Assembly: GCA_015061665.1 (NCBI GenBank)
Contig: SUWC01000030.1
Span: 1-34,256, forward strand
Length of the DNA stretch: 34,256 nt
Direction of reading: 5' to 3'
From: Lentisphaerota bacterium
GTDB taxonomy: Bacteria; Verrucomicrobiota; Kiritimatiellia; RFP12; UBA1067
Positions 25,413 to 33,337 of this stretch are shown one piece after another. The position numbers and the translations under genes were made by a program. A model generated the notes under the pieces. It was not told the origin of the DNA, did no database searches, and saw nothing but the letters and a program-made list of their open reading frames with translations. The number at the start of each line of letters is the position of its first letter. The stretch's first letter is position 1.

Positions 25413-28400
25413 TCAACAGAGATGGATCACAAACCCCTTTATCAGGGAATGCCTGTATACGCCTTCAAGATAGATAGTCTGTGGCAGGTACGGTCCCAGG
25501 GCAACGAGGGCAAGCTTAGGCAAGACGCCGGACTCGACGACGGAAGCGTCCAAGTCAAGCCTGTAGCCGCTCGCCCCCTCAGGGATGCGGACGTATCCGT
25601 CGACGCGATCGAGCGCCAGGCCCCAGCCAGGCCCCACGGGCTCGGCGAACCTGAGCATCAGGTAGTCGCATCCGGTTACTGCGATGTTCTGCCGTTCCCA
25701 GAGAGTCTGGAGAGTAGCCGTCCCGTTGTAGGTAGCCCCTGCGGCAATGCGGTGGAACCGCCCCCTGTCGACTATGGCTGCGGGGACGTCGTCCACTTCG
25801 TTCTGCGCCGGCACCTTGTACACTCCCTCGACCTTGATCTGATGCGTTGGAGCTGTTCCCCACGGCGACGTTAACAACGTGATTTCCGGCAGATTGCCGC
25901 TTGCGCGAATGGAGTCGTCAAAATAATAACTATATTCCGTTGCCCCCTTTGGCAGATCAGTGAAGGATAGATTGCCCAGAAACGCGAGACCCCAACCTGA
26001 ATCGGGCACAGGCTCGGCGAACTTGACTTGAATGGACTCGTAGCCCGTCACGTCCACGTTAAGCATCTTGAACGCAAACTGCAAGGTTCCGCTTGGCGTA
26101 TAGCCCGTCCAGCCGTCGCCGTTTTCCGTGGAGTCAACCGGAGCGTCGTCACTATCGCGAGTCTGGGGGATCTCGACCAAGTCTACCGGCTGGGTGACCG
26201 CCCGTACATGCGCCTTGTAGACGCCCGCGACCTTGATCTGATGCGCGGGCGACGTTCCCCACGCCGCCGTGAGCAACGAGCACTGAGGCAAACCGGACGA
26301 TCGGTCGCTCTCCGTGGGCGTGTAGACATACTCCGAGACCCCTTTTTCCAAGTCCTCCCATTCGTTGTTCGACCAAAATGACACCCACCAACCGGAATCC
26401 GGCACGGGCTCGGCGAACTTGATGCACACATACTCACAATCCGAGACATCGACGTTTAGCATTTTGAACGCGACCTGCAAGTTTCCGCTTGCCGTATAAC
26501 CCGTCCAGCCGTCGCCGATTTCCGTGTTTTCAACCGGAGTGTCGTTGCCCTCGCGAATCTGCGGAATCTCGATGAACTCGAGCGTCGTATAGTCGATGGC
26601 GCCTGCCGACGTGCTGGGGCCGCCGGAATGGATGGCGATTTCGGTAATAGCGTCCGCTGCGTTTTCCTTGACGATCACAAGCTTGCACTGGCGATAGGAA
26701 TCCACGGCGATGACGAAATTGGCGTCGAGGCCGATCTTGGCGGAGCGGCACAACAGGACGCGCGACTCGTCCGTGACGTCGACAAGCTTCACGAAGTACT
26801 TGTCGTTGACGATGCCGTTGCTTTTCAGCGTGAGTGTGTACGTTCCTTTCTCGAGCTGGATGGCACGGTAGATGTTGCTGTCGCCGGAGGTTTTGCCTGT
26901 ACCATAGGAGAGGTTCGTTCCTTCGCCGGCCGCCGTCTCCGTCCAGCCGCGGTCAGCGGACGTAGAGTCCATCCGCATCTTAAGGGTCTTGTCGCAGGCG
27001 GCGTCGAGCGTGTACTGGCTCATGAAATTCCACATCGTCTTGCTGGAATCCCCGTCCTCAGTATGTGTGGTGTAGTCGTTGTGCCCCATGCCGTCGCATC
27101 CGTACATGACATACGGGAAACCGCCTTCTCCAGCGGCGTAGACGCTTTTCGTGTAGCGTCCGTCGACATTCGTCACGGTCGGAACGGAATCGCATCCGTT
27201 GCGCGCGACCATCATGTCGCGGATCGTCGGCAGCCTTGCGTAGGGGACGAAGTCGTCGCCCTTGCCGTGGATATGCAGGAAAGGCACCGGACGCGAGCCT
27301 GTCGCGCGGAGGTGGAACTCGTTCAGCTGATAGCCGGATATGGACGCGAACGCGGCGAAGGTATCGGAAGCGAGAGTCGTCGCCGCGTATGTCATCATGC
27401 CGCCGTTTGAAAATCCGCAGCAGTAGATGCGCTTGCGGTCGATCTGGTAGTTCGCGGCGACGTCCTCGATGATGGCCTTGAAGAAGTCGATGTCCTCCGT
27501 GCTCTCGGCGTCTGAGAGCCAGCCGTAGATCTGCGAGCCAAGCAGGGCCCGCTTGAGCCCCTGCGGATAGACGACGATGCAGCCCGCCTCGTCCGCCGTC
27601 GCGAGCTTGAACGGTGAGCGGTCGTTGGGTTCGGCGTAGACGCCCTCGTCTTCGGAATTCTCCTGCCCTACCTTTGTTTTGACTCCGTTGATGTCCTTGT
27701 AGAACGAGTAGATGGTCCCATACGCTCCGTGAAGGGAGAAGACCAGCGCAGGCTTCGCCTTTATTTCTTTGGGGACGTAGAGCGCATAGGACCGCTGTAC
27801 GTCATCGACTGTGACAAGGCGTCGTTCGTGGACCGTAACGGGAACCGAGTCGCCATAGACTTTGCCTTTCGAGTCGACGACAGATCCCTCATCTACCTTC
27901 AACTCGCCTGTAAACCGCCAGGGCGCGCCAACCGTGAGGACGCCCTTGCCTGCCTTGGTGAGCCCGCCGTCAGTTCCGCCCTCTACGCCGGTTTCAATCG
28001 CGAAGTCGTTGAAGTTGACGTCATAGCCGTTCGTGTCGAACGTGCCGCCGTTTGCTCCGATTTTGAGATGAATATAATTGCCCCCATATTGCTCGCAGAA
28101 ATTCCCCCGCGCGGCAGTTGCCTTGATCGTGCCGCCGTTCAGGAGGAACGTGCCGGTCGAGCTGCTCATGACCGAGCCAAAGACGGGAATCGCCAGTGTG
28201 CCGCCGGTAAGTTCGTAGTAGCCGGTTGAACCGCCGCCGGCAAACCCGAGCTTGAAGGCCTCGGCATCGTTGTCCGACGCGATCACGGTTCCGCCGGACT
28301 GGTAGACCCAGCCATGTCGATCGCCGTCTCCCCAGTTCTTGCCGCCGACCTGGATTCGCGTCGCCGTGATGTCCGCGCCGTCTGTTACGCGAAGGACGCC

Positions 28401-28832
28401 TGGCAGGTTCTCATCGCATCCTACATAGAGTTTGCCGCCCAGCACGCACGTGAGGCTCACCGTGAGCGTGGCGGCATCGGTCTCCGCTCCGACGTACCAG
28501 CTGCCGCTCGTCGAGATTTTCTTTCCGTTGGCGGAGGCCAGCGTGTAGCTCTGCGAGCCCGTGAAGGTCAGCTTGTCGAATTGTTCCGTATCGACGTCCA
28601 CGTTGATCGCATTGCCGCCTGCGCCGGCAGTGGTGTTGGTGAGGACGACGCTGTCGCCGCTTTTTGGAAGGCGGTCTGCCGTCGCGCCATCCTTGAGCCA
28701 GTTGCCAAGGCTAGACCAATTGTTGTCCTCCCCTGCGCCCGTCCAGGTGAAAGTACGGGCCATGCATGCCAGCGAAAGACAGCTGGCGACGATGAACAAA
28801 AGCGATTTAGGTGAAAAGGACATCGTTTTCAT
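25413..28832 (-). CDS. Secreted repeat-protein/esterase fusion with tandem C-terminal modules
   Basis: A 1139-residue protein. The signal peptide (to about SLACMAR) is followed by TFTWTGAGEDNNWSSLGNW, the same W-x-G-x-G opening as the other two large proteins. Residues ~45-325 are beta-strand repeats; ~330-610 are a PHB-depolymerase/feruloyl-esterase domain with Ser475 in GFSNGGMMTY, Asp526 in HGKGDDFVP and His584 in GMGHNDY. Then comes a ~140-residue beta domain and, at ~770-1139, three tandem modules sharing GxxGWTGYTxSGxLQxAFKMLNVDV and FAEPVPDSGW; these are likely carbohydrate-binding. It ends GFVIHLC. The start at 28832 is chosen because it lies 6 nt after the -10 box. Confidence 0.85.
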   Translation of the reverse strand: MKTMSFSPKSLLFIVASCLSLACMARTFTWTGAGEDNNWSSLGNWLKDGATADRLPKSGDSVVLTNTTAGAGGNAINVDVDTEQFDKLTFTGSQSYTLASANGKKISTSGSWYVGAETDAATLTVSLTCVLGGKLYVGCDENLPGVLRVTDGADITATRIQVGGKNWGDGDRHGWVYQSGGTVIASDNDAEAFKLGFAGGGSTGYYELTGGTLAIPVFGSVMSSSTGTFLLNGGTIKATAARGNFCEQYGGNYIHLKIGANGGTFDTNGYDVNFNDFAIETGVEGGTDGGLTKAGKGVLTVGAPWRFTGELKVDEGSVVDSKGKVYGDSVPVTVHERRLVTVDDVQRSYALYVPKEIKAKPALVFSLHGAYGTIYSFYKDINGVKTKVGQENSEDEGVYAEPNDRSPFKLATADEAGCIVVYPQGLKRALLGSQIYGWLSDAESTEDIDFFKAIIEDVAANYQIDRKRIYCCGFSNGGMMTYAATTLASDTFAAFASISGYQLNEFHLRATGSRPVPFLHIHGKGDDFVPYARLPTIRDMMVARNGCDSVPTVTNVDGRYTKSVYAAGEGGFPYVMYGCDGMGHNDYTTHTEDGDSSKTMWNFMSQYTLDAACDKTLKMRMDSTSADRGWTETAAGEGTNLSYGTGKTSGDSNIYRAIQLEKGTYTLTLKSNGIVNDKYFVKLVDVTDESRVLLCRSAKIGLDANFVIAVDSYRQCKLVIVKENAADAITEIAIHSGGPSTSAGAIDYTTLEFIEIPQIREGNDTPVENTEIGDGWTGYTASGNLQVAFKMLNVDVSDCEYVCIKFAEPVPDSGWWVSFWSNNEWEDLEKGVSEYVYTPTESDRSSGLPQCSLLTAAWGTSPAHQIKVAGVYKAHVRAVTQPVDLVEIPQTRDSDDAPVDSTENGDGWTGYTPSGTLQFAFKMLNVDVTGYESIQVKFAEPVPDSGWGLAFLGNLSFTDLPKGATEYSYYFDDSIRASGNLPEITLLTSPWGTAPTHQIKVEGVYKVPAQNEVDDVPAAIVDRGRFHRIAAGATYNGTATLQTLWERQNIAVTGCDYLMLRFAEPVGPGWGLALDRVDGYVRIPEGASGYRLDLDASVVESGVLPKLALVALGPYLPQTIYLEGVYRHSLIKGFVIHLC

Positions 28833-28838
28833 GCCAAT

Positions 28839-28884
28839 ATTGTAGCACGGGCGCACAAAGTCAACAATTCCCCTAAAGTGTAAT
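28839..28884 (-). promoter_or_regulatory. Promoter and 18-bp operator of the esterase fusion operon
   Basis: The minus-strand -10 is TACAAT (28839-28844) with a possible -35 TTGTTG at 17 bp. The operator ATTACACTTTAGGGGAAT (28867-28884) lies again exactly 22 nt upstream; its gene-proximal half has one mismatch. The ATG follows the -10 by 6 nt. Confidence 0.75.
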
Positions 28885-28922
28885 ACGGGGGTGCAGCCAA
28901 CTCACCACGATTGGCGTTCCGC

Positions 28923-30041
28923 CTATCGGCAAAGGGCGGATACGACGCGGACGAGGTCGGCGTTGGACATTCCCGAGCCCGATGGTAGGCAGATGCCGCG
29001 CTCGAAAAGCGATTCGGAGACAGCTCCTCCGACCGTCCGGCAGCGGGGCCTATCACCCGCAAAGTGCGGGGCGAAGACCGGCTGGAGGTGCATCGGCTTC
29101 CAGACGGGGCGAGCCTCGATGTTCGCCTCCGCAAGCCGCGCAAGGGCCGAGTCTCGCTCCTTGGACGACTCGGCGAGCGCGACGGTAAGCCAGTGGTTCT
29201 CGCCCTCGACAGGCGGAAGGAACTCGAAGCGGCCCGCCAGTTCGCGCATGTAGAACGACTTGATCTCGCTGCGACGTGCAATGAACGAATCAAGCTTCCC
29301 AAGCTGAGAGATGCCGACGGACGCGAGGATGTTGCTCATGCGGTAGTTGTATCCGATCTCGCGGTGCTCGTACCAGACCGCGCGCTCCCTGCTCTGCTGG
29401 CTCCGCTTCCGCGCCCTCTCGGCAACGCCTTCGTCGTCCGTCAGCAGCGCGCCTCCGCCCGAAGTCGTGACGATCTTGTTGCCGTTGAAGGAGAAAATCG
29501 CCGCATCGCCCGCGCCTCCAGCGGGGACAGACCCCCGCTTCGCGCCGACAGCCTCGGCGCTGTCGCAGAGGAAAACGGCGCCGCTCGCGCGGCAGAGCTC
29601 CGCTATCCGCCCGTAGTTGCAGGGGCGTCCGTAAAGATCGACGCCGACAACAAGACGGCGTCCTTCACCGCGATCGGCTTCAAGCGCCTTGGCAAGAAGG
29701 TCCGTGTCGATGTTCCCGGTCTCGTCGGAATCAACGAAGACAAGTCTGGCGCCGCGGTGCCAGGCTGGGCCAATCGTCGCAACGAAGGTAAGGGTCGGGA
29801 CAAAAACCGTCCACTCCGAATCTACGCCCCACTCCGCCATCGCAAGGTCAATCGCCGCAGTTCCGGCGCTGAGCGCAACTGCGTGGCGCCGTCCGGCCAG
29901 CGCAGCGAGGCGGCGCTCCAGCTCGTCGACCATCGGACCGCACGGCGCGACGTATCCCGAATCGAACGCGCCCATCACTGCCTCGCGCTCCGCCGAGTCT
30001 ACGCACGGGGGAGAGAGGAAAATCCGCTTAGTTTCGGACAT
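28923..30041 (-). CDS. DegT/DnrJ/EryC1/StrS-family PLP aminotransferase
   Basis: A 372-residue cytoplasmic PLP enzyme that usually transfers an amino group to a nucleotide-linked keto-sugar for surface polysaccharide or glycoprotein sugars. Motifs: SAGTAAIDLAMA for phosphate binding, FLCDSAEAVGAKRG with Asp160, AIFSFNGNKIVTTSGGGAL with the Schiff-base Lys189, and EIGYNYRMSNILASVGISQL. The SFNGNK form is common in the PglE/bacillosamine-type branch. The start at 30041 has GGAGG upstream and overlaps the preceding gene by 14 bp; longer readings would duplicate that gene's coding region. Sugar substrate unknown; no partner dehydratase is in the window. Confidence 0.9.
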   Translation of the reverse strand: MSETKRIFLSPPCVDSAEREAVMGAFDSGYVAPCGPMVDELERRLAALAGRRHAVALSAGTAAIDLAMAEWGVDSEWTVFVPTLTFVATIGPAWHRGARLVFVDSDETGNIDTDLLAKALEADRGEGRRLVVGVDLYGRPCNYGRIAELCRASGAVFLCDSAEAVGAKRGSVPAGGAGDAAIFSFNGNKIVTTSGGGALLTDDEGVAERARKRSQQSRERAVWYEHREIGYNYRMSNILASVGISQLGKLDSFIARRSEIKSFYMRELAGRFEFLPPVEGENHWLTVALAESSKERDSALARLAEANIEARPVWKPMHLQPVFAPHFAGDRPRCRTVGGAVSESLFERGICLPSGSGMSNADLVRVVSALCR

Positions 30042-32052
30042 CGCCCGCCTCCAGTTCTTCCTTGCGCGCCCAGCCGATGTGTCCGTTCGCCTCGATCCTG
30101 CACCAGCCGCGGCATTCCTCAAGGGGAATCGTCCCGACGACATCCGACGCCATCGCCACGGCGACGGCAGGGGCGTCTTCGCGCGGCGAGAACCGCAGCA
30201 TCACTGTCTTGTGCCCTTCCGCCCCAGGCTTTTCCCCCTTCGCGTCGATCGCGACGGACGAAGCGGCATCGTCCGAATCGCCAGCCGTATACCGCAGGCG
30301 CATCTTCGGGGCGGTGACGCGCGTGTACTTCTTGGTTGTGGCGTCGTACCAGCAGAGAGACTCCTCGGGAATCTCAGGCGATCCGTCAGCCACGAAGTAG
30401 CTCTGCCATGTTAAGACATTCGCCCTCGTCGGATTGCCCTCCTCGCGCGAAATCTCGTCCGGCACCGCGCCTCGCGGCACGTAGCCGACGTATTCAAGCG
30501 TATGCCGCAGAGTGACAACGTCATTCGTCGAAACGCGGTTCCGGTCGGCGCTGCGCCTTAGCGCGAACATGCTGCCGATCGCCCCGGAGAAGTCCTCGGG
30601 CTGGTTGTCAGTCGGCAACGGCTTTACAGATACGCGAAGCGGAGCCGCCTGCGCGGCGAAGTTCTGGGAGAAGTTGAACGTCATTCTGCTCGCACCGGAC
30701 CCGGTATCGCGCCGTCCGCCAACCATTCCGCGCACGGTGAAAATGACGTCGCCCGTGAATGGGACGTCGTACCGCACGGGGATGGACATGCGGCGAATGA
30801 CGTTGGAGGGATTCGCGGACTTGGCGTCCGTCATGTTCTCTACCGGCCCGAGGACGGTCAGTCCGAACTTCTGCGAGACGTCGATCTGTACGTCGGATAT
30901 CGTCGACGTCTTCGGGCTCTCGAGCGAAAGGATGTACTCGAACGGGTCGCCGACCGTGATCGCGTCCTTGGACAGGGCGGCCGACGCGGTGACCTTCACG
31001 GGGTCCTGCCGCATTCCGTTGATTGTAAACGAACTTCCGCCGCCCATTCCGCCAGGCATGGAGTTGAACATCTGGTTCATGTGCTCCTCCTGCTGGCGCA
31101 TCATCCTCTCAAGCTCGTCGAATAGGCTGCCTGCCGCCTCGGCGCGAAACGGCGCGCCGAGCGCGAGAAGCACGACCGCAACGCACGCCAGCGCGCGGAT
31201 GATGCGCCCCGACAGCCACATCACCGCAGAAACGACGGCAACCGCCGCTAGCGCAAGGAGGATTCGCCCGCCCCACGCATGGCGAAGCCACGGACGCGCA
31301 ACCTGCCGCCAGGCGGGGAGGTCCTGTCCGCTGTCGCCTAGCTTGCGCGCCAGCGCGGCGATTATGCCGCGCTCGACGGACGGGGTCTGCCCGATGCGCC
31401 ATTCCAGCGTCCTGTAGATTCTCAGCGCCCTCGCCCAGTTGCCTTCGACAATGGCGCACGCGGCCTCGTTGAGGCGTCCCTCCGGAAAGGCGAACTCCTC
31501 GAACGCCTTTGCCGACGGACTGTTGCACGCCTTGCGCCACGCGAAGAGCTCATCGTCCGTCAACTCTCGTTCGCCCAAGTCGACGATGATTCCGTCCGGC
31601 ATCGGCATGGACGAGGCGTCGGCCTCTTCCAGACCGGCGAGCACGGCCTGATCGCCTGCGCGGGCGTGTACGGGCATCGCGCTCGTCAAGACCTTCAGCG
31701 GTCCGCGTCCGTTCGTCCCCTCGTATGTGAACTCCAGCGACGGGAACCGGAGCAGGCCCTCCTTCATAGGGCGCACCCTGTAGACGAGGCGCCTTGCGTC
31801 GCGGTAGGTCTCCGTCTTTGCGCTGGCATCGTCTATCTTCCAGACGGACCTGTCGACTTCGCGCGAAAGCGCCGGAGGATGGAGGTCGAAGAACTCTGCC
31901 TCGCCGATGAAGTCGATCGTCAGGACCATCGGGTCGCCGACGCGGACATTGTGCGCGTCGAAATACGCGCGCGCGGAAAGCTCCTCGCCGGTCACTCCGG
32001 CGAGCGGGATTGCTGAAAGAACTGCATTGAAAACTGCGGCAAGAAGAATCAT
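30028..32052 (-). CDS. BatD-like membrane protein with SH3-type C-terminus
   Basis: A 674-residue envelope protein. Residues ~20-130 are an immunoglobulin-like BatD-type domain after a signal segment (MILLAAVFNAVLSAIPLAG). A TPR-like helical stretch (GNWARALRIYRTLEWRIG) leads to two hydrophobic segments (~262-281 and ~284-300). After AEAAG comes a methionine-rich linker, then a second BatD-type beta domain (SAALSKDAITVGDPFEYILSLESP) and a bacterial-SH3-like end (AMASDVVGTIPLEECRGWCRIE). BatD proteins belong to Bat systems with MoxR and VWA proteins, which are absent here. An ATGA overlap links it to tonB. Confidence 0.75.
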   Translation of the reverse strand: MILLAAVFNAVLSAIPLAGVTGEELSARAYFDAHNVRVGDPMVLTIDFIGEAEFFDLHPPALSREVDRSVWKIDDASAKTETYRDARRLVYRVRPMKEGLLRFPSLEFTYEGTNGRGPLKVLTSAMPVHARAGDQAVLAGLEEADASSMPMPDGIIVDLGERELTDDELFAWRKACNSPSAKAFEEFAFPEGRLNEAACAIVEGNWARALRIYRTLEWRIGQTPSVERGIIAALARKLGDSGQDLPAWRQVARPWLRHAWGGRILLALAAVAVVSAVMWLSGRIIRALACVAVVLLALGAPFRAEAAGSLFDELERMMRQQEEHMNQMFNSMPGGMGGGSSFTINGMRQDPVKVTASAALSKDAITVGDPFEYILSLESPKTSTISDVQIDVSQKFGLTVLGPVENMTDAKSANPSNVIRRMSIPVRYDVPFTGDVIFTVRGMVGGRRDTGSGASRMTFNFSQNFAAQAAPLRVSVKPLPTDNQPEDFSGAIGSMFALRRSADRNRVSTNDVVTLRHTLEYVGYVPRGAVPDEISREEGNPTRANVLTWQSYFVADGSPEIPEESLCWYDATTKKYTRVTAPKMRLRYTAGDSDDAASSVAIDAKGEKPGAEGHKTVMLRFSPREDAPAVAVAMASDVVGTIPLEECRGWCRIEANGHIGWARKEELEAGDVRN

Positions 32053-32900
32053 TGCGGCTTGACCTCGAAACTTACTGTGACAACGGGATTCGCCCTCAGG
32101 AACTCCGGCGAAAGACCCGCCACGTACTTCACTACATTGCCGACGTCGCGGACCGACCGGTCGGCCGCGGCGTCACCCGAGCCCCTTATCAGCCTCGTGG
32201 AAACCACGCGTCCGCCCGAGTCGAACCTGACCTCGAGCTGCATCGCGCTGAGCGACGGGCTGTACGGCGGCGAAACCCACTTTTCGTAGAACGTCCTGTA
32301 GATTAGCGAAATGCAGCGCGTGGCCTCGTCGGGGGCGAGCTGTTCCGTGCGCCCCGCGCGCGCGCCGGAGGCTAAGAGCTTCGCGATTTCGGCGTCGGAA
32401 AGGGTCTTCCTGCCGGTGCGTCCGTTCGGCTGGGGCTTCTGCTGCACGGGCTTTTCGCTCTTGACCGCGCTAAGCGACTCGCGTATCTCCCTAAGCCGTT
32501 CCTCGCGCGTCTTCTCCTTTGGCTTCTGGACCTCGGGTTTCTTCTCCTCGACCTTCGCGACCTCGTTCGTCTTCGGAGTTTCCTTGATGACGGCGTCCGG
32601 CGGCTTCGGCGGCTCGGGCTTGGGCTCCGGCTTCGGCTGGGGCTTCGGTTCTGGCTTAGGCTCCGGCTTCGGCTCGGGGGGCTTGGGAGGAGGCGGCTCG
32701 ACTGGCGGCGGCTCGTCCTCGTTGCCGTCGAGGTTCTCCTGCACTACGACCGTGAGGTCGATCGGAATTACGGTTTCCTTCTCCTTCATCGGGATCGCGG
32801 CCAAGAAGCAGAGCACGAAGAACAGGATGTGTATGACGGCGGAAGTCAGGACGCTTGGCGCGCCCAGCACCTTTGGTGACTTCTCGTGCCGTTCGAACAT
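32049..32900 (-). CDS. TonB-like energy transducer
   Basis: A 283-residue protein with one N-terminal membrane helix (VLTSAVIHILFFVLCFLAAIP), a proline/lysine/glutamate-rich rigid spacer (repeated PKPEPKPE, about residues 57-100) and a C-terminal TonB/TolA-type domain (TRCISLIYRTFYEKWVSPPYSP, LEVRFDSGGRVVSTRLIRGSG). It would carry proton-motive energy from ExbB/ExbD to the outer membrane, or act like TolA. The start at 32900 has AAAGGA 9 nt upstream; the longer reading overlaps exbD. Confidence 0.87.
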   Translation of the reverse strand: MFERHEKSPKVLGAPSVLTSAVIHILFFVLCFLAAIPMKEKETVIPIDLTVVVQENLDGNEDEPPPVEPPPPKPPEPKPEPKPEPKPQPKPEPKPEPPKPPDAVIKETPKTNEVAKVEEKKPEVQKPKEKTREERLREIRESLSAVKSEKPVQQKPQPNGRTGRKTLSDAEIAKLLASGARAGRTEQLAPDEATRCISLIYRTFYEKWVSPPYSPSLSAMQLEVRFDSGGRVVSTRLIRGSGDAAADRSVRDVGNVVKYVAGLSPEFLRANPVVTVSFEVKPQ

Positions 32901-32919
32901 CGGTCGCGTCCTTTCGCCG

Positions 32920-33333
32920 CTAGTTGCCCAGCGTAACAAGCGCCATGCGCCTAATCTTGGCGTCGTACACGATCTTCACGATCTGCATGACGGACCCGTA
33001 GTCAAGGCGCTCGTCGCCTCGAACAAGCACGGGGACGTCTGGATCCTCGGCGGCCATCGCTGCGAGCGTGGCCTTGAGGTCCTCCTGCGAAATCGGCTTG
33101 TCGTTGAGGAAGAGTCCCGTCGGATATGCGACCGAAATCGAATTGGCCTTGTTGTCCTTCGTCGGCAGCTCGTCCGTCTTCGCCTGCGGAAGGATGATGC
33201 TGACGCCCTGCTCCAGCGCGGGAAGAGTGACGATGAACGTGACGAGGAGAAGGAAGGTCAGGTCGATCAGCGAATTCATGTCGATCTTCGCCTCGGGTGC
33301 GCTGCCGCGCCGTCTTCTGTGCCTGGACAGCAT
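32920..33333 (-). CDS. exbD: ExbD/TolR-family protein
   Basis: A 137-residue inner-membrane protein of normal ExbD length. A basic N-terminus (MLSRHRRRRG) precedes KIDMNSLIDLTFLLLVTFIVTLPAL, the single helix with the conserved proton-path aspartate (Asp24), then a periplasmic domain with VLVRGDERLDYGSVMQIVKIV. It pairs with the upstream exbB; only 4 bp separate them. TolR cannot be excluded, but the neighbouring protein has a TonB-type proline spacer. Confidence 0.9.
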   Translation of the reverse strand: MLSRHRRRRGSAPEAKIDMNSLIDLTFLLLVTFIVTLPALEQGVSIILPQAKTDELPTKDNKANSISVAYPTGLFLNDKPISQEDLKATLAAMAAEDPDVPVLVRGDERLDYGSVMQIVKIVYDAKIRRMALVTLGN

Positions 33334-33337
33334 CGCG

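Noticed and set aside
28857-28922. Longer N-terminus of the esterase fusion (ATG at 28856) and possible small gene
   Set aside because: The earlier ATG lies upstream of the -10 box; the stretch is promoter DNA and holds no credible small gene.
30042-30143. Longer N-terminus of the aminotransferase
   Set aside because: The extra residues are a shadow of the BatD-like gene; MSETKRIFLSPP at 30041 matches family length and has a ribosome site.
32600-32720. GC-rich tandem DNA repeat
   Set aside because: It is the codon-level repeat for the PKPEPKPE spacer of the TonB-like protein, not a separate element.
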